Source of the DNA: Rhodobacter maris
Lineage (GTDB): Bacteria; Pseudomonadota; Alphaproteobacteria; Rhodobacterales; Rhodobacteraceae
Direction: 5' to 3'
DNA length: 64,000 nucleotides
NCBI RefSeq assembly: GCF_900217815.1
Contig: NZ_OBMT01000003.1
Location: forward strand, 124,001-188,000
This document shows positions 48,430 to 56,643 of this stretch, piece after piece. A program made the translations under genes and the position numbers. Numbering within the stretch: the stretch's first letter is position 1; every line of letters starts with the position of its first letter. The notes under the pieces were generated by a model. It worked only from the letters and a program-made list of their open reading frames with translations, was not told where the DNA came from and searched no databases.

Positions 48430-48458
48430 CCCGGGGGCGCTGCGCCCGGACCCCCGGG
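48430..48458 (-). other. Intercistronic hairpin between cbbL and cbbS
   Basis: An 8-bp GC stem (CCCGGGGG / CCCCCGGG) with a 13-base loop that is itself partly self-complementary. There is no T run on the minus strand, so it more likely stabilises the cbbL message or adjusts the L:S ratio than terminates. The sequence resembles a GC-rich element near 22340-22370. Confidence 0.6.
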
Positions 48459-48488
48459 ATATTTGTGCCAAGGTGAAACGGGGCCGGG

Positions 48489-49919
48489 TCAGCGGTGCTG
48501 CACATCGAGCTTGTCGACGGTGTCGAATTCGAACTTGATCTCTTTCCAGGTCTCCATCGCCACCTTGAGCTCGGGGCTGTGGCTGGCGGCTTTTTGCAAG
48601 ATCTCCTTGCCTTCGCGCTCCAGATCGCGCCCCTCGTTGCGGGCCTGCACGCAGGCTTCGAGCGCGACCCGGTTCGCCGCCGCCCCGGCCGCATTGCCCC
48701 AGGGGTGGCCCAGCGTGCCGCCGCCAAACTGCAGCACCGAGTCATTGCCGAAAATCGCCACAAGGGCGGGCATGTGCCAGACATGGATACCCCCCGAGGC
48801 GACCGGGAACACCCCGGGCATCGAGCCCCAATCCTGATCGAAGAAGATGCCGCGCGCGCGGTCTTCGGCGATGAAGCGATCGCGCATCAGGTCGATCCAG
48901 CCCAGCGTCGCCGCACGGTCGCCCTCGAGCTTGCCCACGACCGTGCCCGAATGCAGATGGTCGCCGCCCAGCAGCCGCAAGAGTTTCGCCAGCACCCGGA
49001 AGTTGATGCCGTGGTTCGGGTTGCGGTCGATCACCGCATGCATGGCGCGGTGGACATGCAGCAGCATCCCGTTGTCGCGGCACCATTTCGAGAGCGAATT
49101 ATGCGCCGCCCAGCCGAGCGTGATGTAATCCGACATGATGATCGGCGTGCCGAGTTCCTTGGCGAATTCGGCGCGGCGGAACATGTCTTCCACCGTCGGC
49201 GCGGTGACATTCATGTAATGGCCCTTGCGCTCGCCGGTTTCGGCCTCGGATTTGGTGATCGCTTCCTGACAGAACAGGAACCGGTCGCGCCAGCGCATGA
49301 AGGGCTGGGAGTTGACGTTCTCGTCGTCCTTGGTGAAATCGAGCCCGCCGCGCAGGCATTCATAAACGGCGCGGCCATAGTTCTTGGCGGAGAGGCCGAG
49401 CTTGGGTTTGATCGTGCAGCCCAGAAGCGGGCGGCCGTATTTGTCCATCTTGTCGCGTTCGACCTGAATGCCGTGCGGCGGACCAAAGCAGGTTTTGACG
49501 AACCAGATCGGGAAGCGCACGTCCTCAAGCCGGAGCGCGCGCACCGCCTTGAAGCCGAACACATTGCCCACAAGCGAGGTGAAAACGTTGACGACCGAGC
49601 CTTCCTCGAAGAGGTCGGCGGGGTAGGCGATGAACGCATAAAACGCCTCGTCATGGCCCGGCACGTCTTCCACTCGGTAGGCGCGGCCCTTGTAATGATC
49701 AAGATCGGTCAGAAGGTCGGTCCAGACCGTGGTCCATGTGCCGGTCGAGCTTTCGGCGGCGACCGCGGCGGCGGCCTCCTCGCGGCTCACGCCCGGCTGC
49801 GGGGTCACCTTGAAGACGGCGAGAACATCGGTGTCCTTCACCGTGTAATTCGGCTCCCAGTAGGTCGCGCGATATTCCTTCACACCGGCGTCATAGGTCT
49901 TTCTCGGTTGGGCATTCAT
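48489..49919 (-). CDS. cbbL: RuBisCO large subunit, form IA
   Basis: A 476-residue catalytic subunit that carboxylates ribulose-1,5-bisphosphate. Active-site features are intact: K171 in GCTIKPKLG, the carbamylated K197 with D199 and E200 in [19 protein letters not shown], the loop-6 lysine in [10 protein letters not shown], and [21 protein letters not shown] lies before the ATG. Linked cbbQ and cbbO and the divergent cbbR point to the form IAq class seen in the R. capsulatus cbbI operon. It is the first gene of cbbLSQO, so CO2 fixation is under one LysR-controlled promoter. Confidence 0.98.
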   Translation of the reverse strand: MNAQPRKTYDAGVKEYRATYWEPNYTVKDTDVLAVFKVTPQPGVSREEAAAAVAAESSTGTWTTVWTDLLTDLDHYKGRAYRVEDVPGHDEAFYAFIAYPADLFEEGSVVNVFTSLVGNVFGFKAVRALRLEDVRFPIWFVKTCFGPPHGIQVERDKMDKYGRPLLGCTIKPKLGLSAKNYGRAVYECLRGGLDFTKDDENVNSQPFMRWRDRFLFCQEAITKSEAETGERKGHYMNVTAPTVEDMFRRAEFAKELGTPIIMSDYITLGWAAHNSLSKWCRDNGMLLHVHRAMHAVIDRNPNHGINFRVLAKLLRLLGGDHLHSGTVVGKLEGDRAATLGWIDLMRDRFIAEDRARGIFFDQDWGSMPGVFPVASGGIHVWHMPALVAIFGNDSVLQFGGGTLGHPWGNAAGAAANRVALEACVQARNEGRDLEREGKEILQKAASHSPELKVAMETWKEIKFEFDTVDKLDVQHR

Positions 49920-50018
49920 CGACTGGTCCTCCTCCCGTTTCTTGAGAGAAACCTACCCGGTTGCAAGACTATGCAAAAATGAATAGTTTTTAGAGATATA
50001 CTTCATGAAAGGATATTC
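49920..50018. promoter_or_regulatory. cbbR-cbbL divergent promoter with ATGAA/TTCAT half-sites
   Basis: Around 49971-50020 the DNA is AT-rich. It holds ATGAA at 49979, the palindrome TTCATGAA at 50002-50009 and TTCAT at 50016, forming two overlapping inverted repeats. These are good candidates for CbbR binding, since LysR-type operators carry T-N11-A symmetry. The last half-site overlaps the cbbR start codon, which suggests autoregulation. Confidence 0.6.
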
Positions 50019-50906
50019 ATGCGGGCGAGCCTGCGGCAGTTGCAGATCTTCGAGGCGGTGGCGCGGGAGCTGTCCTATACCCGCGCGGCCGAAAGGTTGC
50101 ATCTGACCCAGCCCGCCGTCTTCACCCAGGTGCGCACGCTTGAAGAGCAGATCGGCGCGGATCTGATCGAGCGGATCGGCAAGCGGCTCTATCTCACCGA
50201 AGCGGGCGAAACAGTACGCGCCGCGGCGCGCGAGATGCTGGGCGAAATCGAGCGGATGGAGGCGCGGCTGTCCGAGTTGAAGGGGCTCTCGGCCGGGCGG
50301 CTTCGGCTCGCCGCTGTCTCCACTGCGCAATACGATGCGCCCGCGCTTCTGGGCACGTTCTGCCGCGCCCATCCCGGGATCGAAGTGGCGCTGAAGGTCG
50401 GCAACAGGGGGGAATTGCTCGCGCGTTTCGCCGCAAACGAGGACGATCTCTACATTCTCGGCACGGTGCCCGAAGAGCTTGACGCGGAGTCTTTCGCTTT
50501 TGCAGAGAATCCCCTCGTGCTGATCGCGCCGCCCGAGCACCCGCTGGCCAAACTGCACACGATCGCGCCTGCCCAGCTCGCCGGCGAGCCCTTCGTGATG
50601 CGTGAGACGGGCTCGGGCACCCGCATCGCCACCGAGCGCTACCTCGCCGCCCATGGGCTCGCGCCGAACCTGCGGCTCGAACTTGGCGCGAATGCCGCAA
50701 TCAGGCAGGCGGTGATCGCAGGGCTCGGCATCGCGGTGCTGTCGCGCTCCACCGTTGCGCTCGAACTCGAACTGGGTCGGCTCGTAGCGCTCGATGTCAG
50801 CGGTTTTCCGATCGTGCGCGCCTGGCATGTTGCCTGGCCGCGCGGCAAGCGGCTCGCGCCAGCAGCGCAGGCGTTCCTCGCGCAGCTCCGCGGCGCGTTT
50901 TCGTAA
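50019..50906 (+). CDS. cbbR: LysR-type regulator CbbR
   Basis: A 295-residue LysR-family protein. The N-terminal helix-turn-helix is in LSYTRAAERLHLTQPAVFTQVRTLE, followed by the linker helix and an effector domain with LGTVPEELDAESFAF and FVMRETGSGTRIATERYL, typical of the CbbR/CysB-like subgroup. CbbR activates the Calvin-cycle operon in response to metabolites such as RuBP. It is transcribed divergently from cbbL with a 99-base shared promoter, the usual arrangement. No good ribosome site other than AAAGGA is seen. Confidence 0.94.
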   Translation: MRASLRQLQIFEAVARELSYTRAAERLHLTQPAVFTQVRTLEEQIGADLIERIGKRLYLTEAGETVRAAAREMLGEIERMEARLSELKGLSAGRLRLAAVSTAQYDAPALLGTFCRAHPGIEVALKVGNRGELLARFAANEDDLYILGTVPEELDAESFAFAENPLVLIAPPEHPLAKLHTIAPAQLAGEPFVMRETGSGTRIATERYLAAHGLAPNLRLELGANAAIRQAVIAGLGIAVLSRSTVALELELGRLVALDVSGFPIVRAWHVAWPRGKRLAPAAQAFLAQLRGAFS

Positions 50907-51001
50907 CAGCTCCCTGACAGATTTGTCTTGTCACATGCGGTTTTCTGCATGACACTTTCCTGGCGGGAGGGGAGCCCGCGCTGGGAGGGAGGCCATCAGA
51001 C
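50907..51001 (+). promoter_or_regulatory. Upstream region of the HDAC-lip operon
   Basis: A 95-base gap with an inverted repeat CATGC-N8-GCATG at 50934-50951, flanked by TGTCA and TGACA, then GGGAGGGAGG before the start of the hydrolase gene. The repeat is a candidate operator; no regulator can be assigned. Confidence 0.45.
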
Positions 51002-52138
51002 ATGACGACCCATTTCATTACGGCCGCCTGTTTCAGGCAGACCGGCTATTCGGGCAATCATCCGCTGGCGATTCCGCGTGTGGGCACGGTCGAGAGGCTC
51101 TGCGCGGCACTGGGCTGGTTCGGGCCGGGGCATGCGCCGCTCGAATGCTTGCCCGCGAGCCGCGCGGAGATCGCGCGATTCCATGCGCCCGACTACATTG
51201 ATGCGATCTGCCGCGCCGAGGCCGCGGGCGGGGCGAGCGCAGAGGACCGTGCGCGCTATCAGATCGGCACGCTCGAGAACCCGGTTTTCGAAGGGCTCTG
51301 GCACCGCGCGGCCGTTTCGGTGGGCGGGGCGATCCTCGCGGCGCGGCTCGCGCATCGGGGCGCGGTCGCCTTCCATCCGGGGGGCGGCGCGCATCACGGG
51401 CTGCGTGAGCGCGCAAGCGGGTTTTGCTTCTTCAACGATCCGGTCTTCGCGGTGCAGACCTTGCTCGATCTGGGCCGCGCCCGCGTGCTCTATGTCGATC
51501 TGGATGCGCATCACGGCGACGGGGTGGAGATCGCCTTCGCGCAGGAGCCCCGGGTGATGACGCTGTCGCTGCACGAAACCGGGCGCTGGCCCTTCACCGG
51601 GCGGATCGACGATCAGGCGCCGGGGATCTGCAACCTGCCCCTGCCGCCCCGGCTCAACGACAGCGAATTCGACGCGGTGATTGCCCGGGCCGCGCTGCCG
51701 ATCGGGCGCGCCTTTGCCCCCGACGCGGTGGTGGTCACGGTCGGCGCCGATGCGCTCAAGGGCGATCCGCTGTCGTCGCTGGCGGTCTCCAACACCCGGC
51801 TCTGGGCCGCCACTGAGGCGTTCTGCGCGCTTGCCCCCGCCCGCGTGGTGCTCGGCGGCGGGGGCTACAACCCCTGGACGCTCGGGCGTGCCTGGGCCGG
51901 GCTCTGGGCGCGTCTGTCCGGTCAGGCGATTCCGGCACGGCTGCCAGCGGAGGCGCAGGCGGTGCTGACGAGCCTCGACTGCGATCTCGTGGAAGAGGAA
52001 GATCGCGATCCCGACTGGTTCGTGACGATCGCCGATCCGGAAACTCCCGGGCCGGTGCGGCGCGAGGTCGAGGCGCTGATCGCAGCGGCGGGCTGGGCAC
52101 CGAGGTCAGGGAGGATGACCGAATGGGCGACTGGATGA
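51002..52138 (+). CDS. Histone-deacetylase-family (AcuC-like) zinc hydrolase
   Basis: A 378-residue amidohydrolase of the HDAC/AcuC/acetylpolyamine hydrolase superfamily. Catalytic residues are intact: tandem His131-His132 in HPGGGAHHG, zinc ligands D168 and H170 in VDLDAHHGDG, and D250 in VGADALKGDPL. GGGGYNP supplies the usual Tyr region. The enzyme should remove acyl groups from lysine or polyamines in the cytoplasm. Its last 16 bases overlap lipS1, whose ribosome site lies inside this gene. This coupling suggests a role in lipoate or octanoate metabolism. That role is inferred. Confidence 0.88.
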   Translation: MTTHFITAACFRQTGYSGNHPLAIPRVGTVERLCAALGWFGPGHAPLECLPASRAEIARFHAPDYIDAICRAEAAGGASAEDRARYQIGTLENPVFEGLWHRAAVSVGGAILAARLAHRGAVAFHPGGGAHHGLRERASGFCFFNDPVFAVQTLLDLGRARVLYVDLDAHHGDGVEIAFAQEPRVMTLSLHETGRWPFTGRIDDQAPGICNLPLPPRLNDSEFDAVIARAALPIGRAFAPDAVVVTVGADALKGDPLSSLAVSNTRLWAATEAFCALAPARVVLGGGGYNPWTLGRAWAGLWARLSGQAIPARLPAEAQAVLTSLDCDLVEEEDRDPDWFVTIADPETPGPVRREVEALIAAAGWAPRSGRMTEWATG

Positions 52139-53157
52139 GCGCTCTCGCCCGGATCGAGGCGCTGGAGGATGCGGCGTTTGACGAAGTGCTGGTGGCCGAG
52201 ATGCAGGCGCATGCGGCGGGCGCCCGGGCACGCGATCTTCGCTTTTCCACGCCTTCTTTCAAGGAATATGACAGCCAGGAGATCAAGGGCTGCGGAAAGA
52301 ATGCTTTTCCGGCCTTCTCGATCACCGGCGCGGCTTGCGCGCTCGATTGCGATCATTGCCGGGCGAAGATCCTCGAGCCGATGATCCCGGCCACCCGGCC
52401 CGAAGACCTCGACCGCAAGGTGCGCGACCTCGTGCTGTTGCAGGGATTGCAGGGGTTCCTGCTTTCGGGCGGCTCGAACCGGCGCAACGAGATCCGTTAC
52501 GAACGGTTCTACCCCGTCATCGAGAGGCTCAAGCGCGACTTCCCCGGGATGCGGATCGCGATCCATACCGCGCTCACCGATGCGGCGGGGGCAAAGCGGA
52601 TGGAGGCGGCGGGCGTCGATACCGCGATGATGGATGTGATCGGGGCGGAGGAGACCATCCGCGAGGTCTATCATCTCGACCGGCCCGTGGAGGATTTCGA
52701 GGCGACGCTTGCGGCGCTTTCCGCCACGGGCATGGAGATCTCGCCCCATATCGTGATCGGGCTGCATTACGGGCGGCTCAAGGGCGAGGCGCGCGCGCTC
52801 GAGATCGTGGCGCGTTATCCCACCAAGGCGCTGGTGCTTGTGGTGGTGATGCCCTTCTACGCGACACCCGGCACTTTCGCGACCGTGCCGCCTGCCGATG
52901 TCGGGCGGATTTTTTTGCGCGCGCGCGAGGTTTTGCCGGACCGCGATCTGCTTTTGGGCTGCGCCCGGCCCGCGGGCATGCACAAGCGGGTGACCGATGC
53001 CTATGCCGTGATGGCCGGGCTCGACGGGATCGCCTTTCCGGCCGAGGGCGCGGTGGGAGTGGCACAGATGGTGGGGCGGCGCTGGGATCAGGCCCATGCC
53101 TGCTGCTCGATCAAGCTTGGTACGGGTGCGAGTCTGCGAGCGGGGTGCGCGGCATGA
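52123..53157 (+). CDS. lipS1: Radical SAM lipoyl synthase component (LipS1-type)
   Basis: A 344-residue radical SAM protein with the cluster motif CX3CX2C at C72, C76 and C79 (CALDCDHC). Other cysteines include C57, CARPAG and the C-terminal HACCSIKLG, which could bind a second Fe-S cluster. In the pathway described by Tanabe, Dahl and co-workers, LipS1 and LipS2 together insert sulfur into octanoyl groups on carrier protein. Position before lipT-lipS2-ligase supports this over biotin synthase. AGGGAGG lies 8 bases before the ATG. Which of the two proteins is S1 is assigned by gene order. Confidence 0.8.
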   Translation: MGDWMSALARIEALEDAAFDEVLVAEMQAHAAGARARDLRFSTPSFKEYDSQEIKGCGKNAFPAFSITGAACALDCDHCRAKILEPMIPATRPEDLDRKVRDLVLLQGLQGFLLSGGSNRRNEIRYERFYPVIERLKRDFPGMRIAIHTALTDAAGAKRMEAAGVDTAMMDVIGAEETIREVYHLDRPVEDFEATLAALSATGMEISPHIVIGLHYGRLKGEARALEIVARYPTKALVLVVVMPFYATPGTFATVPPADVGRIFLRAREVLPDRDLLLGCARPAGMHKRVTDAYAVMAGLDGIAFPAEGAVGVAQMVGRRWDQAHACCSIKLGTGASLRAGCAA

Positions 53158-54275
53158 ATGAAGATCTCGACGTTCTGGTGATTGGTCTTGGCCCGGCGGG
53201 GGCCTCGGCGGCGGCGGCGGCGGCACGGGCGGGGGCGCGGGTGTTGGCGGTGGACAGGCGCGCGACCCCCGGAGACCCCGTGCAATGCGCCGAATTCGTG
53301 CCGCGCGCGCTGGGCGCCGAGACGCGGGCACTGCGCGCGGCGGCTGTGCAGGAGATCGCGGCGATGGAGAGCTATGTCTCGGGCACACATCTGCGCAGCG
53401 ATGACTTCCGGGGCATGATGATTGACCGCGCCGCCTTCGATGCGGCGCTGGTCGCGGAGGCGCGCGCCGCAGGGGCCGGGATTGTCACCGGCGTTGCGCT
53501 CGAGGCCCTCACCGAGGCAGAGGCGCGGCTTGGTGACAATCGCAGGTTCCGCGCGCGGGTGGTGATTGGCGGCGACGGTCCGCAATCGCGCGTGGGCGCC
53601 GCGGTGGGGCTTGTGAACCGCGATTTCTGCGAGGCACGGCAGATCACCGTGCCGCTGCGCCAGCCCCATGATGCGACCGACATCTTTCTCGCCGCCGAAA
53701 TTCCCGGCGGTTATGGCTGGCTTTTTCCGCGCGGGGCGGAGGCCAATCTCGGCCTTGGCGTTGCATGGGCTGAGCGGGCCTGTCTCAAGCCGTTGCTGGA
53801 GGCGCTTCATGCCGAGCTTGTGGCCGAGGGGCGGGTGGGCCGCCAGCGCCGTCGCCTGACCGGCGGCATGATTCCGGTGGGCGGGCTTGTGGGGCCCCTC
53901 GGGCATCTTGGTCGGCTGCCGGTGCTGCTGGCGGGCGATGCCGCGGGGCTCACCCATCCGATCACCGGCGCCGGGATTGCGAGCGCCTGCCTGTCGGGGG
54001 CGATGGCGGGGGAGGCGGCGGCGCAGATCGTTGCGGGCCGCGCCGGGGCTGCTGCGGATTATGCCGAGGAGATCGCGGATCTGTTCGGCCCGACCCTGCG
54101 CCTTGCGCTCGCGCGGCGCGCCGAGCTGATGGCGCACTATGTCACCGGAGCGCCCGACACGGCGGCCCTGCGCCGCGCCTGGGTCGCCTATTCCGACTAT
54201 CGCGACGCTCCGCTGCCCTCCGCGGGGGGCTCGGACACGGCCGCCGTTGAGGCCCGCATCGAGGAACCCGCATGA
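53154..54275 (+). CDS. lipT: FAD-dependent oxidoreductase LipT (geranylgeranyl-reductase-like)
   Basis: A 373-residue flavoprotein with an N-terminal dinucleotide motif VLVIGLGPAGASAAAAAARAG, MIDRAAFDAAL, and the second FAD motif LLAGDAAGLTHPITGAGIASA, as in the geranylgeranyl reductase/FixC group. In sulfur oxidisers such a gene lies between lipS1 and lipS2 and was named lipT. It may supply electrons to the radical SAM proteins, but no biochemistry I know fixes this. It overlaps lipS1 and lipS2 by ATGA at each end. Confidence 0.78.
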   Translation: MNEDLDVLVIGLGPAGASAAAAAARAGARVLAVDRRATPGDPVQCAEFVPRALGAETRALRAAAVQEIAAMESYVSGTHLRSDDFRGMMIDRAAFDAALVAEARAAGAGIVTGVALEALTEAEARLGDNRRFRARVVIGGDGPQSRVGAAVGLVNRDFCEARQITVPLRQPHDATDIFLAAEIPGGYGWLFPRGAEANLGLGVAWAERACLKPLLEALHAELVAEGRVGRQRRRLTGGMIPVGGLVGPLGHLGRLPVLLAGDAAGLTHPITGAGIASACLSGAMAGEAAAQIVAGRAGAAADYAEEIADLFGPTLRLALARRAELMAHYVTGAPDTAALRRAWVAYSDYRDAPLPSAGGSDTAAVEARIEEPA

Positions 54276-55549
54276 GCTGCATCAAGACCGAGACCCCGGC
54301 GCAAGGCGCGCCCACCGGCTTCAATGCGCCCGAAGTGATGGTGCCGCGCCCTCCCGCTCCGGTGCCCGAGGCGCGCCGCAACGGTGCGGCGGTCCGGCTG
54401 GCCGGGGTCAGCCCGGAGGGCCTCTACCGCCCCGATTACCGGGTGATGACGCCTTCGATGCGCTCGCCCGATTATGTGCAGATGTCCACCGCGGCGGCGA
54501 TCACGCTGGGGCTCGTCGAGGGGCAGATGTATAACTGCGCCTGCACCCGTTGCCTGAACCTGCTGCTCACTTACCCGGAAGGTTGCCGGGCCAATTGCGC
54601 CTATTGCGGGCTCGCGCGTCACCGCGAGGCGGAGCGCAATTATGCCGATCGCAATTTCATCCGTGTCGACTGGCCCGCGGTGCCGATGGCAGAGGTGGTG
54701 GAGCGCGTCGCCGCGGATCCGGAGACGCCTTTCCACCGCATGTGCATCTCGATGATCACGCATCCGAATTCGGATGCGGACACGTTCACCGTGCTTGAGC
54801 GCTGGACCGAGCGGATCGACCCTGACCGGATCCCGGTTTCGATCCTCTCCAACCCGACCACCATGACGCGCGCCGATGTGATGCGCCTGCGCGACATGGG
54901 ATCGGACATTTTCACGGTTGCGCTCGATGCCGCCACACCCGGGATCTTTGAGCGCACGCGCGGCAAGGGCGTGCAATCGCCGCACAGCTGGGCGGGCTAC
55001 TGGGCGGCCCTGGATTGGGCGCGCGAGGTGTTCGGAGCGCAAAAGTTCGGCGCGCATCTGATTGTCGGCATGGGGGAGACGGAAGCCGAGATGCTTTCCG
55101 TGGTGCAGCGCCTCGTCGACATGGGGGGCCACAGCCACCTGTTCAGCTTCTACCCTGAAAAAGGCTCGTTGATGGACCATCTGCCCGCCACGCCGCGCGA
55201 TCAATGGCGCCGCGTGCAGCTTGGCCGCTATCTGATCGACTATTGCGGTGTGCGGGTCGAGCAGATGCGGTTTGATGACCGTGGCCGGGTCGCCGATTTC
55301 GGCCTGCCGGAGGGGGAGCTTGACGCGATCATCGACGCGGGCATCGCCTTTCGCACCTCGGGCTGTCCGGGCAAGTTCGCCGAGGATATTTCCGCCTGCG
55401 ACCGGCCCTATGGCGACAGCCCGCCCTCCGACATCGCCTCCTATCCTTTCGCGCTCCGGCCCGTCGATCTGAGGCGCGTGCGCTCGCAGCTCGGCCGGGT
55501 GCGGCCCGGAGAGATTTATGAGCCGGGCGAGGAATTCGAGCATGACTGA
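54272..55549 (+). CDS. lipS2: Radical SAM lipoyl synthase component (LipS2-type)
   Basis: A 425-residue radical SAM protein. The SAM cluster motif is C105-X3-C109-X2-C112 (CRANCAYC), and a second set, C89-X-C91-X2-C94 (CACTRC), lies just upstream and may hold an auxiliary cluster that donates sulfur, as in LipA. Two more cysteines occur in SGCPGKFAEDISACDRP near the C-terminus. With LipS1 it would convert protein-bound octanoate to lipoate. It overlaps lipT by ATGA and the ligase gene by 8 bases. The S1/S2 naming follows gene order. Confidence 0.8.
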   Translation: MSCIKTETPAQGAPTGFNAPEVMVPRPPAPVPEARRNGAAVRLAGVSPEGLYRPDYRVMTPSMRSPDYVQMSTAAAITLGLVEGQMYNCACTRCLNLLLTYPEGCRANCAYCGLARHREAERNYADRNFIRVDWPAVPMAEVVERVAADPETPFHRMCISMITHPNSDADTFTVLERWTERIDPDRIPVSILSNPTTMTRADVMRLRDMGSDIFTVALDAATPGIFERTRGKGVQSPHSWAGYWAALDWAREVFGAQKFGAHLIVGMGETEAEMLSVVQRLVDMGGHSHLFSFYPEKGSLMDHLPATPRDQWRRVQLGRYLIDYCGVRVEQMRFDDRGRVADFGLPEGELDAIIDAGIAFRTSGCPGKFAEDISACDRPYGDSPPSDIASYPFALRPVDLRRVRSQLGRVRPGEIYEPGEEFEHD

Positions 55550-56627
55550 GCCGAAGAAGGCGCCGAAGACGTTTCGGGTGATCGATACCGGCGTGCGCCC
55601 CGGGCGCGCGCAGATCGCCTTTGATCAGGCCCTGATCGAGGCGCATAAGGCAGGCCAGATCCCCGACACGATCCGTTTTTTGACTTTTCCGCCCACCGTG
55701 CTGGTAGGGCGCCACCAGTTGATCTCGCAGGAGTTGAACCTGCCCGCCTGTCGTGCCGCGGGTGTCTCCATCGGGCGGCGGGTGACCGGGGGCGGGGCGC
55801 TTTATCTCGACGAGGGCCAGTTCGGCTGGGAACTTGTCTTCCATCGCGCGACGCTCGGCCTGCCAAGCCTTGGCGATGTCGCGCGCGAGATCTGCGAGGC
55901 GGCGGCGGAGGGGCTGCAGAGCCTCGGAATCGCGGCGTCCTACCGGCCGCGCAACGACATTGAAGTAGAGGGGCGCAAGATCTCCGGCACCGGCGGGTTC
56001 TTTGACGGTGACACGATCTTTTATCAGGGCACGGTGCTGATGCAGATGGACGGGGCGAAGATGGCAGGGCTTCTGAACATCCCGGCCGCGAAGCTCGCGC
56101 GCCACGGCGCGCAGGAGGCTGTGAGCCGGATCGTTACGATGGCCGAGCTTTTTGACGGCAAGCCACCGCCGGTGCGCGCGGTGAAGGCGGCGTTGCTCGC
56201 CGCTTTCGCGCACCGGCTCGGTATTCGACCCGAACGGGGCGCGATCAGCGAGACCGAAGAGCAGCTTGCGCAGCGGTTTTACGATGACGAGATCGGCACC
56301 GATGATTTCGTCTACGGGCTCGACGCCCCGGCCGGGGCCGCCGATGTGCGCATCGCCACCCATGCGGGCAAGGGCGGCACGATCACCGCGCATCTGCGGC
56401 TCGAAGGGGCGGGGCAGGACCGGATCCGCGAAGTGCTTTTCACCGGCGATTTCTTTGTCGCCCCGCCGCGGGTCGTGCCCGATCTGGAGGCGGCCTTGCG
56501 CGGGGTGGAGCTTGCGGCGGCCGAGGCGGTGGTCGAGGATTTCTTTGCCCGCGCGGGGGCGGCGCTGATGTCGGCACCAGGCAGCGATTTTGCCCGCGCG
56601 CTTCTGGCGGCGGCGGGGCGGGCCTAG
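55542..56627 (+). CDS. slpl(AB): Lipoate-protein ligase sLpl(AB)
   Basis: A 361-residue ligase of the LplA/LipB superfamily. The lipoyl-binding loop RRVTGGG is at 79-85 and the catalytic Lys is K146 in GRKISGTGG. The large N-terminal domain is followed by a smaller LplB-like C-terminal domain (about 250-361, TDDFVYGL onward), matching the fused A+B architecture. It attaches octanoate or lipoate to carrier proteins, here probably the LbpA carrier of the sHdr pathway. The ATG at 55542 overlaps the lipS2 stop, with GAGGA upstream. Last gene of the lip operon. Confidence 0.88.
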   Translation: MTEPKKAPKTFRVIDTGVRPGRAQIAFDQALIEAHKAGQIPDTIRFLTFPPTVLVGRHQLISQELNLPACRAAGVSIGRRVTGGGALYLDEGQFGWELVFHRATLGLPSLGDVAREICEAAAEGLQSLGIAASYRPRNDIEVEGRKISGTGGFFDGDTIFYQGTVLMQMDGAKMAGLLNIPAAKLARHGAQEAVSRIVTMAELFDGKPPPVRAVKAALLAAFAHRLGIRPERGAISETEEQLAQRFYDDEIGTDDFVYGLDAPAGAADVRIATHAGKGGTITAHLRLEGAGQDRIREVLFTGDFFVAPPRVVPDLEAALRGVELAAAEAVVEDFFARAGAALMSAPGSDFARALLAAAGRA

Positions 56628-56643
56628 GCCTTCCTGTCCGGCG

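Noticed and set aside
52123-55549. Biotin synthase or classical LipA annotation of the two radical SAM genes
   Set aside because: Neither has the LipA auxiliary and C-terminal RSSY signatures, and the linked ligase and lipT point to LipS1/LipS2.
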